DNA of 64,000 nucleotides from Diatrype stigma (lineage: Eukaryota > Ascomycota > Sordariomycetes > Xylariales > Diatrypaceae): the NCBI GenBank assembly GCA_022225965.2, contig JAKJXP020000107.1, forward strand, positions 62,001 to 126,000. The letters are read 5' to 3'. Shown here piece after piece: positions 10,269 to 22,447 of the stretch (its first letter is position 1; each line of letters opens with the position of its first letter). The notes under the pieces are model-generated. The model saw nothing but the letters and a program-made list of their open reading frames with translations. It searched no databases and was not told the DNA's origin. Made by a program: the position numbers and the translations under genes.

Positions 10269-12774
10269 GGCGTTAATAATCTATCTCTCTGGGGCTGTTG
10301 AGCCGGTAGATACAGTATGTAATAGGTGATAATGAGAGGGCGAGAGCCTGTGCTGGGGGCGTGGAGCCGAGTCGCCCCTTATGAGCATAGACGATGAGGA
10401 TTGGGAATAATCAGAAACAGATTCCCACTCAAAACACAAAACACGGATAGTCGTCACCCCTTTTGGCAGCCCAGAGCCCAGAGCGGGGAGGATTGGCTGG
10501 GCTTGGCTGGGGTGTGTCTCTTCACTGTTCAGCAGCGATGATCCGATGGAATGCACTGGTGTCTGGCTCCAGGGTCGTTGTCTTAGCCGTTTCGCAATCA
10601 GAACAGCGATCCACCTCTGGTGGTTATTTCAGTATCTCGGTATGCCAGTCTCGGTAGTTATGTACAAGAATACAATACAGGTTGTCTCGTGGAAGTTGAT
10701 AGTTGGACGGAGGGACGGGATGGCTCTCGAGTACACGCCTGTCTGCCTGTCTGCTTGTCTGCTTGTCTGCTTGTGCAATTAAAGAGATGGCTGGAACTGT
10801 TTGGTTACTGATGATGGGATGATAGAATACCGGCACTATGTCATGTACTAAGTTATGTAGTACACCTGCATCGTACAGCTGATTCGCGGCAGTCAAGGCA
10901 CTCGAATATATGGGTTTATGGGGTTCGTTTTATTAACTGCGCAGTGGATTGATACCTAAACAGGAGACCTAAACAGTCGAAGTAAACAGTCGTCAGTGGA
11001 GCGACCTGCCTGACGGTCTGGCACTAACTAACGGTACTGTTGCCGTATGTATTGTAGTTCAATTGATTGTAGTTAGCTCCTGGAAAACCGGTTCGCAATG
11101 GGGCAATGGACCCTTATTGCGCCTGATAACGCCCTATGGTTGGTATAGGTTGCATGCCATACATGGTCAAGATGGATCAACCCTGCGGGTGTGACCATCG
11201 ATTGCGCTCTAGGGCATGCATTCATGGATGGATGCCGCGCATTGCCATACGACATACATACAGTACTACATACTACCTACATGATGGATCCTTGGCGCTG
11301 GGAATTCTGAGGCCGGCTGGGCCAGGGCCTGTGAGGCTGTGAGGCAGACAATAGGGTTCATCACTGACGTACATACATACAAAAGCATCCGCATCCCACT
11401 TACATACTAGTTACTATGTATGTAGTACTCAAGGCACACTTGTACAAATATTTGTGCAACTATGGGACGACACGACTCACATGGCATATGGGATGACTAT
11501 GGAATGAGATCAATACTCCTTTCGAAGTGTATGGAATAGTAATGGCAAAAGGTGTGTAAGAATCATTTATTACGTGGTACGTGGACAGAAATGGCTAATC
11601 GACAGCTCTCCCCAACCATCTAACTACGTATTTCTTCCGTTGCTACGTGACTATTCATGGGCTAAGTACGACGACGTAGATTTAGTTACGTTCATCCCCA
11701 CCTACGATGTGCAAACTATAGAGTTATTCGAGTCAGGGTCTTTGAATTGCCATATGTACGAAGTAGCTACGAGATATGTCGAGGGCATTATAAATGCTTG
11801 CTTATATTTAAACTATGTAAGTACTCAGACCATGACCATGTTCTGTCTTCCTCGGTTGAATTCTTCAAAATTCGATGCATCAATAGTGCGAGCATGTCAT
11901 ACAGTCAAGTCTGCAGACGAATCAACAACTAAAAAACTGACTACCATAGTATCTACTAGGCACTAGGCAGGTAGGCATCGTCACTCCTTGAAATCTCATC
12001 TCATCCCCAACCTCCTTGAAGTTCTCTTTCCAACTACTACGTGAGACACTGTTCTTGTTTGTCCGACCCAACTTGAGACAACAAGGCAGTAAGAGTCTGT
12101 AAGACAGCAAGGTAGTAGAAGTAGCCACCGGTTGGCATGGGCAAGAGTCCATGACAGACAGACGCCTGTTTGGAACGGAAGTTGCGCATGGGGTTCTATC
12201 TGTTGCACACCCCCTATAATGCCAGTAGAGTCTCGAAGAAAGCCTCATAGTGTTTCTAGAGGGGGTTTTCTCACTTTCTCCTAGAAGCGATCCTAGAGAG
12301 GTGTCCAAAGAGCCCACGGATAAGTGCTTTTGATTTTACATCGTGCTTTGGCTAGACCAGGAGTGCCTGGCTAGGTGGCATCAAATTTACGAAAAGTGGT
12401 TAGAAAGATGGATAGAGAAGAAACACAGATTCTGCAAGTGGTGGCCTGGGTGTTCCATTGAATGCTACCTACCTACGCACTGCCCAGGTTCTCTTTTGCA
12501 AGTAACCTTGCAACCTAGGCTTTCAGGTAGTTAATATGTAGTCTAAGCCTACTAGTAGCATAGCAACCGCCGCTCTCTCTCTCTGTCCTTGAAGCTGCCA
12601 TATGCTCCGGGTTGCTTGGCATCAGATACATGTGATGCTTGGTGACGAAGTAGGCCAGAGCCTCGAATAAAGCAAGCTTTGCCTTATTGAAGCCTTCGCC
12701 GCCCCCGCTGAAAATAAAGAAACTACCCAAGCCACTCCACCCGCAGCAGCGCGATTGTCCCGTCTCGTCTGCGC
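10269..12774. other. Spacer with short repeats, no gene seen
   Basis: This is 2.5 kb between the 5' end of the 578-residue gene and the 3' end of TIF6. It contains a CTGTCTGCTTGT-type repeat (about 10738-10775) and scattered ATG/TAC tetranucleotide tracts. Some open frames reach 130 codons, but their composition is not protein-like and no splice pattern links them. Confidence 0.5.
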
Positions 12775-13693
12775 TCAGTAGAAACTCTCCACCATGGTAT
12801 CCTTCATGGCGCCGGAGATGTTGCCCGGCGCGGCGCCCTCGCCGAGGCGGAAGACGCTCTCGATGACGCTCAGCTCGGTGGCGGTGGTGTCCAGCCCGGT
12901 GACGGCGAGCCAGTCGTTGACGACCATGCCGGCGCCGACGACGTTGCTGCCGCGGTTGACGCTGCCGGCGACGAGGGGCACCTGCAGCAGGCTCGAGAGC
13001 TCGTCCTGGTCCTGGATGGAGGTCTTGGGGTGGACGAGGCCGCCCTGGTTGCTCAGGCTCATGTAGCTGCCGACCAGCACGTTGTCGGCGATGGTCTGGC
13101 GGAACACCTCGACGCCCAGCACGTCGGCGATGATCTCCTCCGTCTCGCGCTCCAGGTCCGGGTGCACCAGCGCGATGTGGTCGTTGGTCACGATCACGTT
13201 GCCCAGCGCCGACAGCCGCTCCTCGATCCGCTGGATCTTGATCTCGTCCGGCAGCGAGTTCCGCAGGTGCTGCAGCTCCTGGTCCGTCGTCGACGTCGGC
13301 ACCAGCAGGCCCTTCCGGTTCCCGGCCGTCAGCCGCCCGATGATCCGAGTCCCCGCGATCGTCGTCCGGCATATGGGCACGACATCCTGCAGCTCCGCCT
13401 CGAAGATGCTGTAGAAGTTCTCGCTCGCGCCGACGGCGGTCAGGGCGTAGGAATTTGTGAGTGTCGCGAAGACGCCGATCCTGGTAGTCGCATCACGGTC
13501 AGCTAGGGTACGCTACAAACCCGAAAACTTCGCGGGGTCCTCCTAATTGCGATTTATCTGATTGCGATCCTCTGATTGCGACGGCGGGGCACGCCAAGCT
13601 AATGATTGCAGAGGGAGGGAGGGGCAGGGGAGGTAAGGCTCGTTCGCTCTCGACTCACTCGTTGGAATTTTCGAACTGTGCGCGGACAGCCAT
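12775..13693 (-). CDS. TIF6: Ribosome anti-association factor eIF6/Tif6
   Basis: Tif6 binds the 60S subunit during nucleolar and cytoplasmic maturation and blocks joining with 40S until it is released by Efl1/Sdo1. Exons are 13659-13693 and 12775-13480, with a 178-bp phase-2 intron (donor GTGAGT, acceptor CCAG). The product is 246 residues, the family's normal length. Exon 1 gives [12 protein letters not shown]. Exon 2 continues [20 protein letters not shown] and carries the pentein-fold repeats, including [55 protein letters not shown] and [10 protein letters not shown], ending [10 protein letters not shown]. The tiny 35-nt first exon is easily missed by gene finders. Third positions are almost all G or C, as expected for a highly expressed gene. 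Identification is firm. Confidence 0.97.
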
Positions 13694-14969
13694 GATTGCG
13701 TCCTTGGTGATAGCAGCCGGGGAGTCGAATATGAAGGTTATGGTGACGGGTAAATATAGAAGTTGCACGTCGCAAGGGTGTCGAATATCGAATATCGAGT
13801 ATCGAGTCGCAAAGAAGATGTTTTTTCGTTTTTTTCGTCGGTGACCTAGTGATGCTGCTAGAGTGAGCTGTAGTGGACTCGAGTGCTGCTAGGGAGGAAT
13901 TGACGTCTAGTTATAGTTACCTACAGGCAGGTATACTTTAGTCTAGTTAGCAGTGTAGGCAGGTACTTGCTCGTACCTACGGCTGCTACGATAGTGACTG
14001 ACGATAAAGGATTTATGGAGCAGGCTCTTTAGAGTTCGGGTTCTGTCTCAACTAACATTCAACATTGAACCTACATTGAAATTCTCCCCAGCCTCTTATA
14101 ATCGCACATACTTCGGTACCTTGCCTCTATCCTGCACCCAGATCGTCGCTACATGGTATTGTCGCTACTCAGTGGTGACTCGATTGGTCGCATTGCCACA
14201 ATACCGATGACTCCTCAAGCCGTACCTCTACGCTAACACGGCAAGGCCCGCATTCTATACTCCTAAAAGTGTCGAAAGGGTTTAGGCCAAGCCAATGGCA
14301 TCGCATGCTTCCGATGAATCATATTGACACATAATTCACTAAGGTAAGGTAAGTAGGTAGTAAGACGATACCAATATACCCGACCTGTATGCGTCGTATC
14401 GTCAAGGGGCCCTTATTGGAGGCTTCTCTTTGTAAAACGATCATGAAAGCAAATGAAAAATAAGCATAGGCATGCCCCCGCCCCTGACTTAACTTACCAC
14501 TTTATGTAAGCACTATAGAATTGTATGTATACTGTTGTGCTATGTGTGACAGCAGGAACCTGAGGCCTCGCCCACAGTGATCACAGCCCCTCTAGTTAGA
14601 TAGCTACTCAGGCGATTCGGTGTATATACGGGATTAGACCTGGTCCACCACCTAGACCGAAGACTGAAGGAAATCCAGCTTCATCGGGAGTGGTTATCAT
14701 GACGATATAGACACATGTTAACTCATAAGAGCCGCACTTTATTGTGACATCTGGCTATTGCTTATCATAACTCATCTATCAGAGTATCATATCCCTCTTG
14801 TTCCTTGCCCCTTACCCCTTACCCTTTGCCTTTTTCCCTCCCCCAATGCGCTAGCAAAACCTATGCAAATGCAGCTCGTACCATCTAATTTTACACAATC
14901 AACGCCTTTCAATGGTGTCTTCTGGTGACGAGAAGAACCATCGCCTTTTCTGGTCTGTCTAAGCAACTA
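13694..14969. other. Spacer upstream of TIF6, no gene seen
   Basis: This likely contains the TIF6 promoter. A short TCGAATATCGA-type repeat lies at about 13789-13810, and TACCTA/TAGGTA tracts occur around 13918-13980 and 14340-14360. No protein-like frame is present. Confidence 0.5.
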
Positions 14970-16490
14970 CTACCGCAGCTCTACCGATGGGAAGAACCTT
15001 GGACCTGCAAAGCCCGTTGCTGTCACTGCTTGTATGTCGATGTTGGCCGTCGAGTCACGATGGGGACTCCACATTTTGAGGAGGATAAATCGTCCTGACA
15101 CTGGAGGGTCGAATGTCATTGTGCATGTGCTCTTGTCTTGCTCGATGTAGAAGCGTGCGTCAGGGGTAAGCATCTCACCACCCACCGCCCGCACCGCTTC
15201 CTGCGTGGCGATTTGCGCCGCCTCTCTGGCTTCAGCATATCCACTGGAGTGAATTGGTGTTTGAGGCTGTTGAGCGTAGCTATAGATATCAACTGTGCTG
15301 CCGTCTTGGTGGTAATCCTCTAGGTTTCCTTCGTCGTCGCTCGTCTCGCTCTCAAACGGCAGGGAACCGATCCTGTTTGGCGCACGTACATCCTCCCTCA
15401 ATCCATCAATATCATCTGTCTCGTCATGGCCATACTCGATTGTGACTCTGCACTGTGCAGGTGAGATGTCAAATTCTGATGGGATTTGAGCCACCCGAAG
15501 ATCGTTGTTCTGATCGTCTAAGCCAATATTATACAGTCGTCTCGCGCGTACCTGAGCTCTAGTCATAGTATCTCCGTCGGGGTTATGCCGGATCGAGATA
15601 ACCGGCGGTAACTGCTGTGTTTCCGATTCAGCTCTTCTCCTCGGGGCGGAATACTGTATTTGGTATTGAGCGGTGCGTGTCAATAGTTGGTCAGATGACA
15701 TCGAGACAAACACCATGCCTTCTGACACTGGGGCTGTATAATTCGCCTTGGGTGCTTTTATAACAAGTTTCTTCAGGGTGAATGCAGTAGCCCCTTGGTG
15801 TCGTAGAACAATATTGCAAGTCGGTCCGCTTGTGCAGTATACCGATGCGTCGGGTTTTAGGATATTCTCGGCCGCATGCTTCTGACCATCATCGGCAAAG
15901 ATACCTCCATCACAACTGACAATCTCCATAGTCAGCTGGCCCGGTTCGATCTGGCCATACTTCCCGTATCGGAAGCCATTAAACCCGGTAGATAATCGAT
16001 CTGAATCCAGTTTCCGCCTTTTAATCCTGCGACTTTCCTCGGCATTTCCCTGGGTCTGCAGGGGAGGTGATGGGAACGACAATTCCGAGTACGGATCTGG
16101 CGATGCATTCGTGAAATCCCAGAGTGCCCGTAACTCGGTATCGACATCTGCGAGTTCACGCTCGGCCGAGGTGATATCTTCGAGGGTATATCGAGCGCGG
16201 CGTTGAGCAGCAGGGCGCCTATGATGGGCCGTGGGCAGTTCCCGCTGTGTATCGGAGGATTCGGGGTCCATCTCGCCTCTCTCGTCGAGACGCGACCTAG
16301 GCCAACGTGATCGCCAGCTGTGCATAAAGGGGGGGCCGCTACTAGACACAGTCGGGGATTGGCGGGTGCGCGACGACCGCAGTGGCGGTAGTCCTGGGGC
16401 AGACGCAGGCAGATTGTATAACGGTGAAGCACCCGATACTTGTGGCTCTCTTGATGCTCGGTGAGGTTCCGGGTTGGATCCAGAAGACAT
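14970..16490 (-). CDS. Conserved-looking fungal protein, possible beta-sandwich, unknown role
   Basis: A single-exon frame of 506 residues. Residues 1-100 are disordered and rich in Ser, Pro and Arg. A basic cluster RRIKRRKL near residue 157 looks like a nuclear signal. The middle part (about 178-290) has an ordered, beta-rich appearance: YGQIEPGQLTMEIVSCDGG, then ENILKPDASVYC, CNIVLRHQG and LKKLVIKAPKANY. The end (about 455-506) has TCTMTFDPPVSGRFILLKMW followed by NIDIQAVTATGFAGPRFFP. These two blocks together resemble a discontinuous galactose-binding or DOC-like jelly roll (asparagine/cysteine-rich first strands, late R-F-I-x-L-K strand), but this is inference from pattern only. An acidic linker separates them. 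The Met at 16490 is the first in frame. I do not know a named family for it. Confidence 0.78.
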   Translation of the reverse strand: MSSGSNPEPHRASREPQVSGASPLYNLPASAPGLPPLRSSRTRQSPTVSSSGPPFMHSWRSRWPRSRLDERGEMDPESSDTQRELPTAHHRRPAAQRRARYTLEDITSAERELADVDTELRALWDFTNASPDPYSELSFPSPPLQTQGNAEESRRIKRRKLDSDRLSTGFNGFRYGKYGQIEPGQLTMEIVSCDGGIFADDGQKHAAENILKPDASVYCTSGPTCNIVLRHQGATAFTLKKLVIKAPKANYTAPVSEGMVFVSMSSDQLLTRTAQYQIQYSAPRRRAESETQQLPPVISIRHNPDGDTMTRAQVRARRLYNIGLDDQNNDLRVAQIPSEFDISPAQCRVTIEYGHDETDDIDGLREDVRAPNRIGSLPFESETSDDEGNLEDYHQDGSTVDIYSYAQQPQTPIHSSGYAEAREAAQIATQEAVRAVGGEMLTPDARFYIEQDKSTCTMTFDPPVSGRFILLKMWSPHRDSTANIDIQAVTATGFAGPRFFPSVELR

Positions 16491-18856
16491 GGTATTCCGA
16501 GCAGACGAACGTCTGGAGTTTAGATAGTTCCGAACCAGATCCCTCCTCGCTGCCGAAGGCCTGTTGTGTGCGTGGTACCTCTCTATAGCTCGATATAATT
16601 CTCCTGAAGGGCTGATCTGAGAGGGCGGGGCGTTATTATCGAGTATAGAGCGGACGATCTCGTCGGCGGTGCCAGAGGGGCTCGCATTCGACGACGAGTA
16701 TTGGGATCGATGATGACCCGACTAGCACGGAGGACGAAGGACTCGAGTGTCAGTGCTGAATATGAATGAATTCTCAACGGGCCAGCACCCTGCCATGCCG
16801 TGGCTATTCAATCGAGGCTCCTGTCCAAACTCACCATGAAGTAGCCAAGGTATAATCGTGGGTAGATTATTGTACGAATCGATGCTAGCCCTATTCACTA
16901 CTCGGACAGCCCAATTCCGATAGGGCCTGTGTGTTTGTAACGTATAAGGATGTTGTCGTTCAGCAAAACCCCGGTCGATGTTTTAGCTGTCGTAGGTTTG
17001 TGGTGATGTGATGGGGCGAAGTTGAACGCTGAAAGGGCATGTGGACTTGAATGAGATGGTGTGGGCTTTTAGGGATTATGGATAGGGATTAGGGATTATG
17101 GAAGGGATGTCTTTGCTATTGGCTGTTGAATGCTTCCGCAGTCCTACCTAAGGCCTGCCATTGTTACCTAAGATTCCAATAACCTCAATACCTCATACCT
17201 CCTACCTACCTGATGTATTATTACCTACCTCTCAGCCCTTCTACCTCTGCATAACCTAACGCAACCTCCATAACCCCCACACATCGGACGTGATGCTTTT
17301 CTACCTGGCCTATATGGTTGCAAACTTCCTCGAGTGTGTGCAGCTTTGCAAGATTTCTTCCTAAATGTCACACATATGTAGACACTTACGGTAGGCATGT
17401 GACTAGGTACCTAAGGTACTACGTAGTAGTAGGTAGGTATGTATGTATGTATGCATGTATGTATGTGGGTAGGTATGCAGACAAACCGCGGGGTGATGGT
17501 TATCTATGCTCGCTTAAAGAGGCCGATCCACATGACATCTTGGATGTTCCGGCTTGGTCCTCATGGAAAGGTGTACCGTGTCGGTGATAAGCTGAAAACC
17601 TAGAAACATCACCTTGTAGTAGTTACCCGTAGTCTTGACCAGGGTTTCATGTTAGGAAAGTGCCAGCTTGTCCATCCAGCCAGCCAGCCAGCTTGTTCAT
17701 GCTAATATTACCTATGTAGGTACTTAGTCTATATATGTTCATAGTAGGTATGTAATTGCCTAGGAAGTACTGTATGTACCTACCCAACGAACTTAGGTAA
17801 GTACGTAGCTGGCAACTTTGTAGTTGATGATACGACATACATGTATTCATCCAACCTTCAACTAACTAAAAGCGTCGGCCGAGTCCATGTGCTAAAGTGT
17901 ACTAATAAATTAACCCTAGATGTATATGTAGTTGGTAGGAAGCAGCGGCCAAAACTCGGTGGATACTACTTCACTAAGATTTGGTAACAGAGTGTCCGCC
18001 GACTTTTGGCCGCTACCACCGTAATTTGACGGAGCCATAACCTCGACAAACTACTTCGTCTGATGATAGTCCATGACGAAGGGTCTCAACAGGTTGAACG
18101 GTAACTGTTTTGGCACAAATCTGGTCGCATGCATGCATATCTAGGTAGGTATGTTTCGTACCTGGCTGCCTGAATAGCCTACCTACCTTACCTAGGTAGG
18201 TAGAGGAACCTTCCTTCCCGTGCCCTAGATTACCTACATACTACGTACATCCATACTAATCCATAACCACCAGGTACCTAGAAAGGTAGGTATATACCTA
18301 CATACAGGCCACACTGTCGGATGGTGCCAGTTGGTCGCGTTTTCTTGAGTCCGTCCGAGGCAAGAGTCAATCACATCACGTCGCATTGCATTGCATCCCC
18401 AATTCATTTATTCCCATCGACATATCGACTACGTATTAAATTGCAAACGAAAACATAGGACAACGAGGCTGCATACATAAATCCTCGGGCGACGGAGGCG
18501 TGGGCAGCAGCCTACTGGGGGCACTAGGTATCGGTATCCAAGCCAGAGAGACGAAACGAGGACCACGTCCGTTCACCTTCGCCTTCGCCTTCACCTTCAC
18601 CTTGGCCTTGGCTGCTGCTTGATGCCGCTCCTTCACTTTACATACCAACCGCGTATCGACGTCCAGTATTGACAGCCGTGTTTCCCTCCCATCACTACAC
18701 CTTTCCGCCTTCTACATTTAGATGATCTATCCTGTCCTCTGCAGGATTAATCAACATCTTTCACTTGCGCATCTTTCCAGCCTTGAAGACCCTGTTCATC
18801 CCTAGTCCTACTTGCGTAGCATTAGCCTCTTGGTCTCGTTAAACACAACATCACCA
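16491..18856. other. Intergenic region between divergent genes, repeat-rich
   Basis: This 2.4 kb region separates the divergent 14970-16490 gene and AOS1, so it should hold both promoters. It is dense in TACCTA/TAGGTA tracts (17190-17240, 17400-17475, 17700-17800, 18140-18300) and has a TATG repeat at about 17438-17468. A GCCTTC/ACCTTC hexamer repeat lies near 18575-18610. No convincing gene was found. Confidence 0.5.
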
Positions 18857-20478
18857 ATGGAGGGTCAGCAACAAAATCACCCTGCCACTGGCCCGAGTCA
18901 AGAGCCGGCTGGTGTCACCCCAGAAACCACCGCCCGGCCGTTCCATGATAGCAGTGCACCCAACCATGGCCAGGAACCTCCTGCCGTAGGAGGCATTCCT
19001 CTGAATCTGCCCATGGGACAGCCTCCGCAGAACAATGCTCCGGTTTTCCAAGGTGCAAATGCTGGCTTCGTTCCTCCACAACAGCAGGCTTTCAATGGCA
19101 ACGGTGTTTTCCCAGCACCCAACATGATGGTCCCCCCTCCCCAGCAGATGGCGGCAGGCGCGAACGGCACGGCAACGAGACATGCAATGAATGGGAATGC
19201 AATCAGTGCCGGTAAGCCTTCCAACCCTAAATCTTTTCGGTTCTCAGGCTCACGTGACCTTCAGATGAGATTGCTCTCTATGACCGTCAGATTCGGCTCT
19301 GGGGCATGAAAGCACAAAGGAAGATCCAAGCAGCGAACGTTCTTCTCATCACGATGAGGGCTCTAGCTAACGAGATAGCCAAGAACTTGGTCCTCGCCGG
19401 CATTGGCTCGCTTACTCTCGTAGACGACCAGAACGTTACCGAAGCTGACCTAGGTGCTGAATTCTTCCTTTCCGAGGAGAATATTGGCCAAAACCGCGCC
19501 GAAGCAGCAAGCCAGGAGGTTCAAAAGCTAAATCCCCGGGTGAAGGTTATCGCCGACTCAGGCAGCATCATGGAAAAAGGGGTGTCATACTTTTCGGCTT
19601 TTGACATTGTTATCGCCACAGATCTCAATCCTACTACGCTCGCATTTATCAATACTGCGACCCGACTACACCACCGCCAGTTCTATGCGGCTGGCACACA
19701 CGGCTATTACGGCTATATCTTTTGTGACCTGATTGAGCACGACTTCGTCTTGCAACGTACCAAGGGTAATGTGTCGGCCAACATTGGAGAAGAGACTCGG
19801 ACTCGGTTTATTACGGATGTGAAGACTCAAAAGGAGGGTGACAAGACCATTGAACTTGTTGCCAAGCGGGAGCTGTACTCGACATGGGATCTTGCCTCCG
19901 AAACCAGCGCTCTTCCGGCCGACTACCTCAAGTCAACGCGTCGTCTTCGGGCTGTCAGCCCTGTCCTGTCTTGTCTGCGAGCGCTGTGGGCTTTTGAGCA
20001 AGTTCACAACCGCATTCCGGGCCACAATCGACAGGACCTGGAGTTCTTCACCAAAGCAGCCACACAATGTCACGCGATGCTGTCATTGCCGAGTGACACG
20101 CTGAACTCAGAGGTCCTCCGCAGTTTCCTGCAAAACATCAGCAGCGAAATTGCGCCGGTGACGGCTATTCTTGGTGGCCAATTAGCACAGGATGTAATCA
20201 ACGTCCTCGGCCAGAGCCAGCAGCCCATCCAGAATATGGTAATCTTCGACGGCAACAAGATGGAAGCCAACCAGTACGCCCTGCACCCGGAGGGGCCCTT
20301 GGGTCTAGCGCAGCTGGAACTCTCGAATCCCATGATGCCTACCATGATGCCTATGGGCGATGCGCAGATAGCCGATCCGCAGCTAGGACACCCGCAGCCG
20401 CCAGGCGGCCAGCAGATAGGGAATTCCCATATGATTCCCATGGAGCAAACAAATATAATGCCACAAGGGGCGATGTAA
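18857..20478 (+). CDS. AOS1: SUMO-activating enzyme E1 subunit Aos1
   Basis: Aos1 (SAE1) pairs with Uba2 to adenylate and activate SUMO in the nucleus. Exons are 18857-19211 and 19265-20478, with a 53-bp phase-1 intron (GTAAGC to TTCAG). The product is 522 residues. Residues 1-118 are a Pro/Gln/Asn/Gly-rich extension with no counterpart in the roughly 346-residue human and yeast proteins. The intron falls just before the conserved core DEIALYDRQIRLWGMKAQ. The ThiF-like Rossmann region follows: NVLLITMRALANEIAKNLVL, AGIGSLTLVDD and ADLGAEFFLSEENIG. The Aos1-specific end GGQLAQDVINVLG and FDGNKMEANQYALHPEGPLG is intact. There is no catalytic cysteine domain, as expected, since that lies in Uba2. 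A tail of about 50 residues rich in Met, Pro and Gln is extra. The upstream in-frame codons lack an ATG, which fixes the start. Confidence 0.95.
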
Positions 20479-21360
20479 TCCGTCCGTCCGTGTTGTATCA
20501 CACGGGATTGGCTTGCAGATGTAGGGGCTGGTACATGAAAATGGATTCAGGGCGTTGTTGAGGCTGAGACGCGGAGTTAGACGACCCGTCGTCTCATACA
20601 TAGGATCTGGCTGGATTTGATTGAGTCTAGTAATCTGCTCAAGGGAAAACATCAACCTTCACCATCATCACCGTCGTGTTGCTTTTTTATGGTCAGCATT
20701 TCAGAAAGGTCGCGCATATTTCCATGAAGAAATTGGAAAACCCAGTGGCAAAAAGAACCTGCTGATTAAAAAACCCGGCCCGGTTCTGTGGTCAGCTATT
20801 GTTGATTTTTCGCTCCACCTGTACAATAAATGTCTATACGGGATAGAAATCAGTCATGAGATGAAATGAAGCATGTGTTCATACGTGTGTTCTCAGTGGT
20901 GCAACCTTATAGACTCCTACATCCTACAGAAACAGCAGGCAGGCCCTCCGGAATGCCTGAATGCGGCGAGGAAGTTCATTCTGCTTTGCTAAGTGCACAT
21001 TCATGTAGCCAAGACGTTTATTCGACGGACAAAACACGCAAGCACATGATAGGCTTTACTGTCTCTAGGAGAAGTTGTGTATGATAGAAGGCGAGGATGC
21101 CTAGGGGTTACCTATAGGCTATAAGTATATGCAATGCAGATGGTCTATCTTTTCCGGCTGATACTGCTATACAGTTATAACATAACCACATACCAACATC
21201 AAACAGAGTAGCGTTCGTTTCATGATTACACTTCATCTAACGAAGTACGTAAGCATTTTATAATAGTAAAGCCGCCTTCAGCCCCATCCACAAGTCCCTT
21301 TGCATCAAGACAGCATGTACTACCTAGCTACCTACCCTTTGCTTGATCTAGAAACGTAGA

Positions 21361-21385
21361 CTCGACTCGACTCGACTCGACTCGA
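21361..21385. repeat. CTCGA pentanucleotide microsatellite, 5 units
   Basis: Five perfect tandem copies of CTCGA in non-coding DNA. Confidence 0.85.
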
Positions 21386-21493
21386 ACTGTCTACACACAT
21401 GAAGGTCGATCGTGCATATAGCATATAAGTGAGCGCCTCCTTGTTAGCCAGCCAAGGTTGAAGACAAAGTCCCGGCCACAGAATTGCCAAAGA

Positions 21494-21519
21494 TAGGTAG
21501 GTAGGTACCTACCTACCTA
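21494..21519. repeat. Perfect 26-bp palindrome of TAGGTA/TACCTA units
   Basis: Three-fold TAGG units followed directly by their exact reverse complement, with no spacer. It is the cleanest example of a motif that recurs throughout the spacers of this window. It can form a hairpin on either strand; no function is known to me. Confidence 0.85.
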
Positions 21520-22447
21520 GGTACTCGCCTTGTCTCTATTAGAGCCAGTACGATCAAAACAGCTATAGATATATACTGAAGGGCAGCAGACTCTTGCTTT
21601 GCCAACTTGGCAATATGGGTAGTTGTCCATTCTGGCGTGGGACAGGGAGGGGGGTTAGGCAAATGGCCATCGAACAACGAGCGGCACGATCCATAGGTAT
21701 CAGCTTACCGAGTCCGACGATAGTAGCTAGTTGAAGAATGCAACATGCCTTCCTCACGATGACTGGGATTCACTCCATACGCTCTCTCGAGTAATCTTGA
21801 TTCGAGAGAGAGGATATTGGGACAAGAGTATATATAATCAGTTTGTGGTTTCTGTATAGTAAACACACAACGCTTTTTCGTTCATTCCTCACTCGCCTAA
21901 GCACGTTCCAACAAAGTGCCTAGAACTAATAACGGAGCGCTCTAATCGTGAGTTATGTACATACCATACCATATGCAATGCAAGCGAGCAAGTAAACACC
22001 AAAATGGCAATCCAGATGCGTGGCTGACCGCGGTGCGTCCATACATAGTTCCAAGCAACCGGCGCAAAAAAAATAGGTATGCATGGTGATTAAAGTTCCT
22101 GAACTCCTATAATCGATGCAATGGTCTTGGTCCCAGACCATTTTCCCGACACATGCTTTGCCGCCTTTGTTTATTCGTTCGTTCGTTCGTGCATCCGTGC
22201 ATCCATTCATCCGTCCTTTATGCTGTGGTCGAACTGACTCTCTATGTTTCGCTATGCTTCGGCAAAAAAGACAACGATGCTTGTGGTGAAATGTGGTGTA
22301 AGAGTAAGAGTAAGAGAAGCAGTTGCTATAGGCGCAATACTGCCCTCAGGGTATCGTAAAGTATTGTAATTAGGTATGGGTTCGACTGCTTCATGCGAGT
22401 CTGTATAATAGGCCCAAGGCAGACAAGACAGGCGAATATAGAAAGCC

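Larger units (their letters stand above)
20479..22447. other. Spacer between convergent genes, no gene seen
   Basis: This is 2.0 kb between the AOS1 3' end and the 3' end of the 958-residue gene. It contains a CTCGA repeat (21361-21385), a perfect 26-bp palindrome (21494-21519) and GTTC/CATC short repeats near 22170-22215. No protein-like frame was recognised. Confidence 0.5.

Noticed and set aside
11574..11966. 130-codon plus-strand frame
   Set aside because: It lacks domains and codon bias, and the surrounding DNA is simple-repeat-rich spacer.
12515..13372. 285-codon minus-strand frame in another phase of TIF6
   Set aside because: It is the out-of-phase shadow of a G/C-rich gene; its translation is Arg/Gly/Asp-rich with no domain, while the TIF6 frame matches its family throughout.
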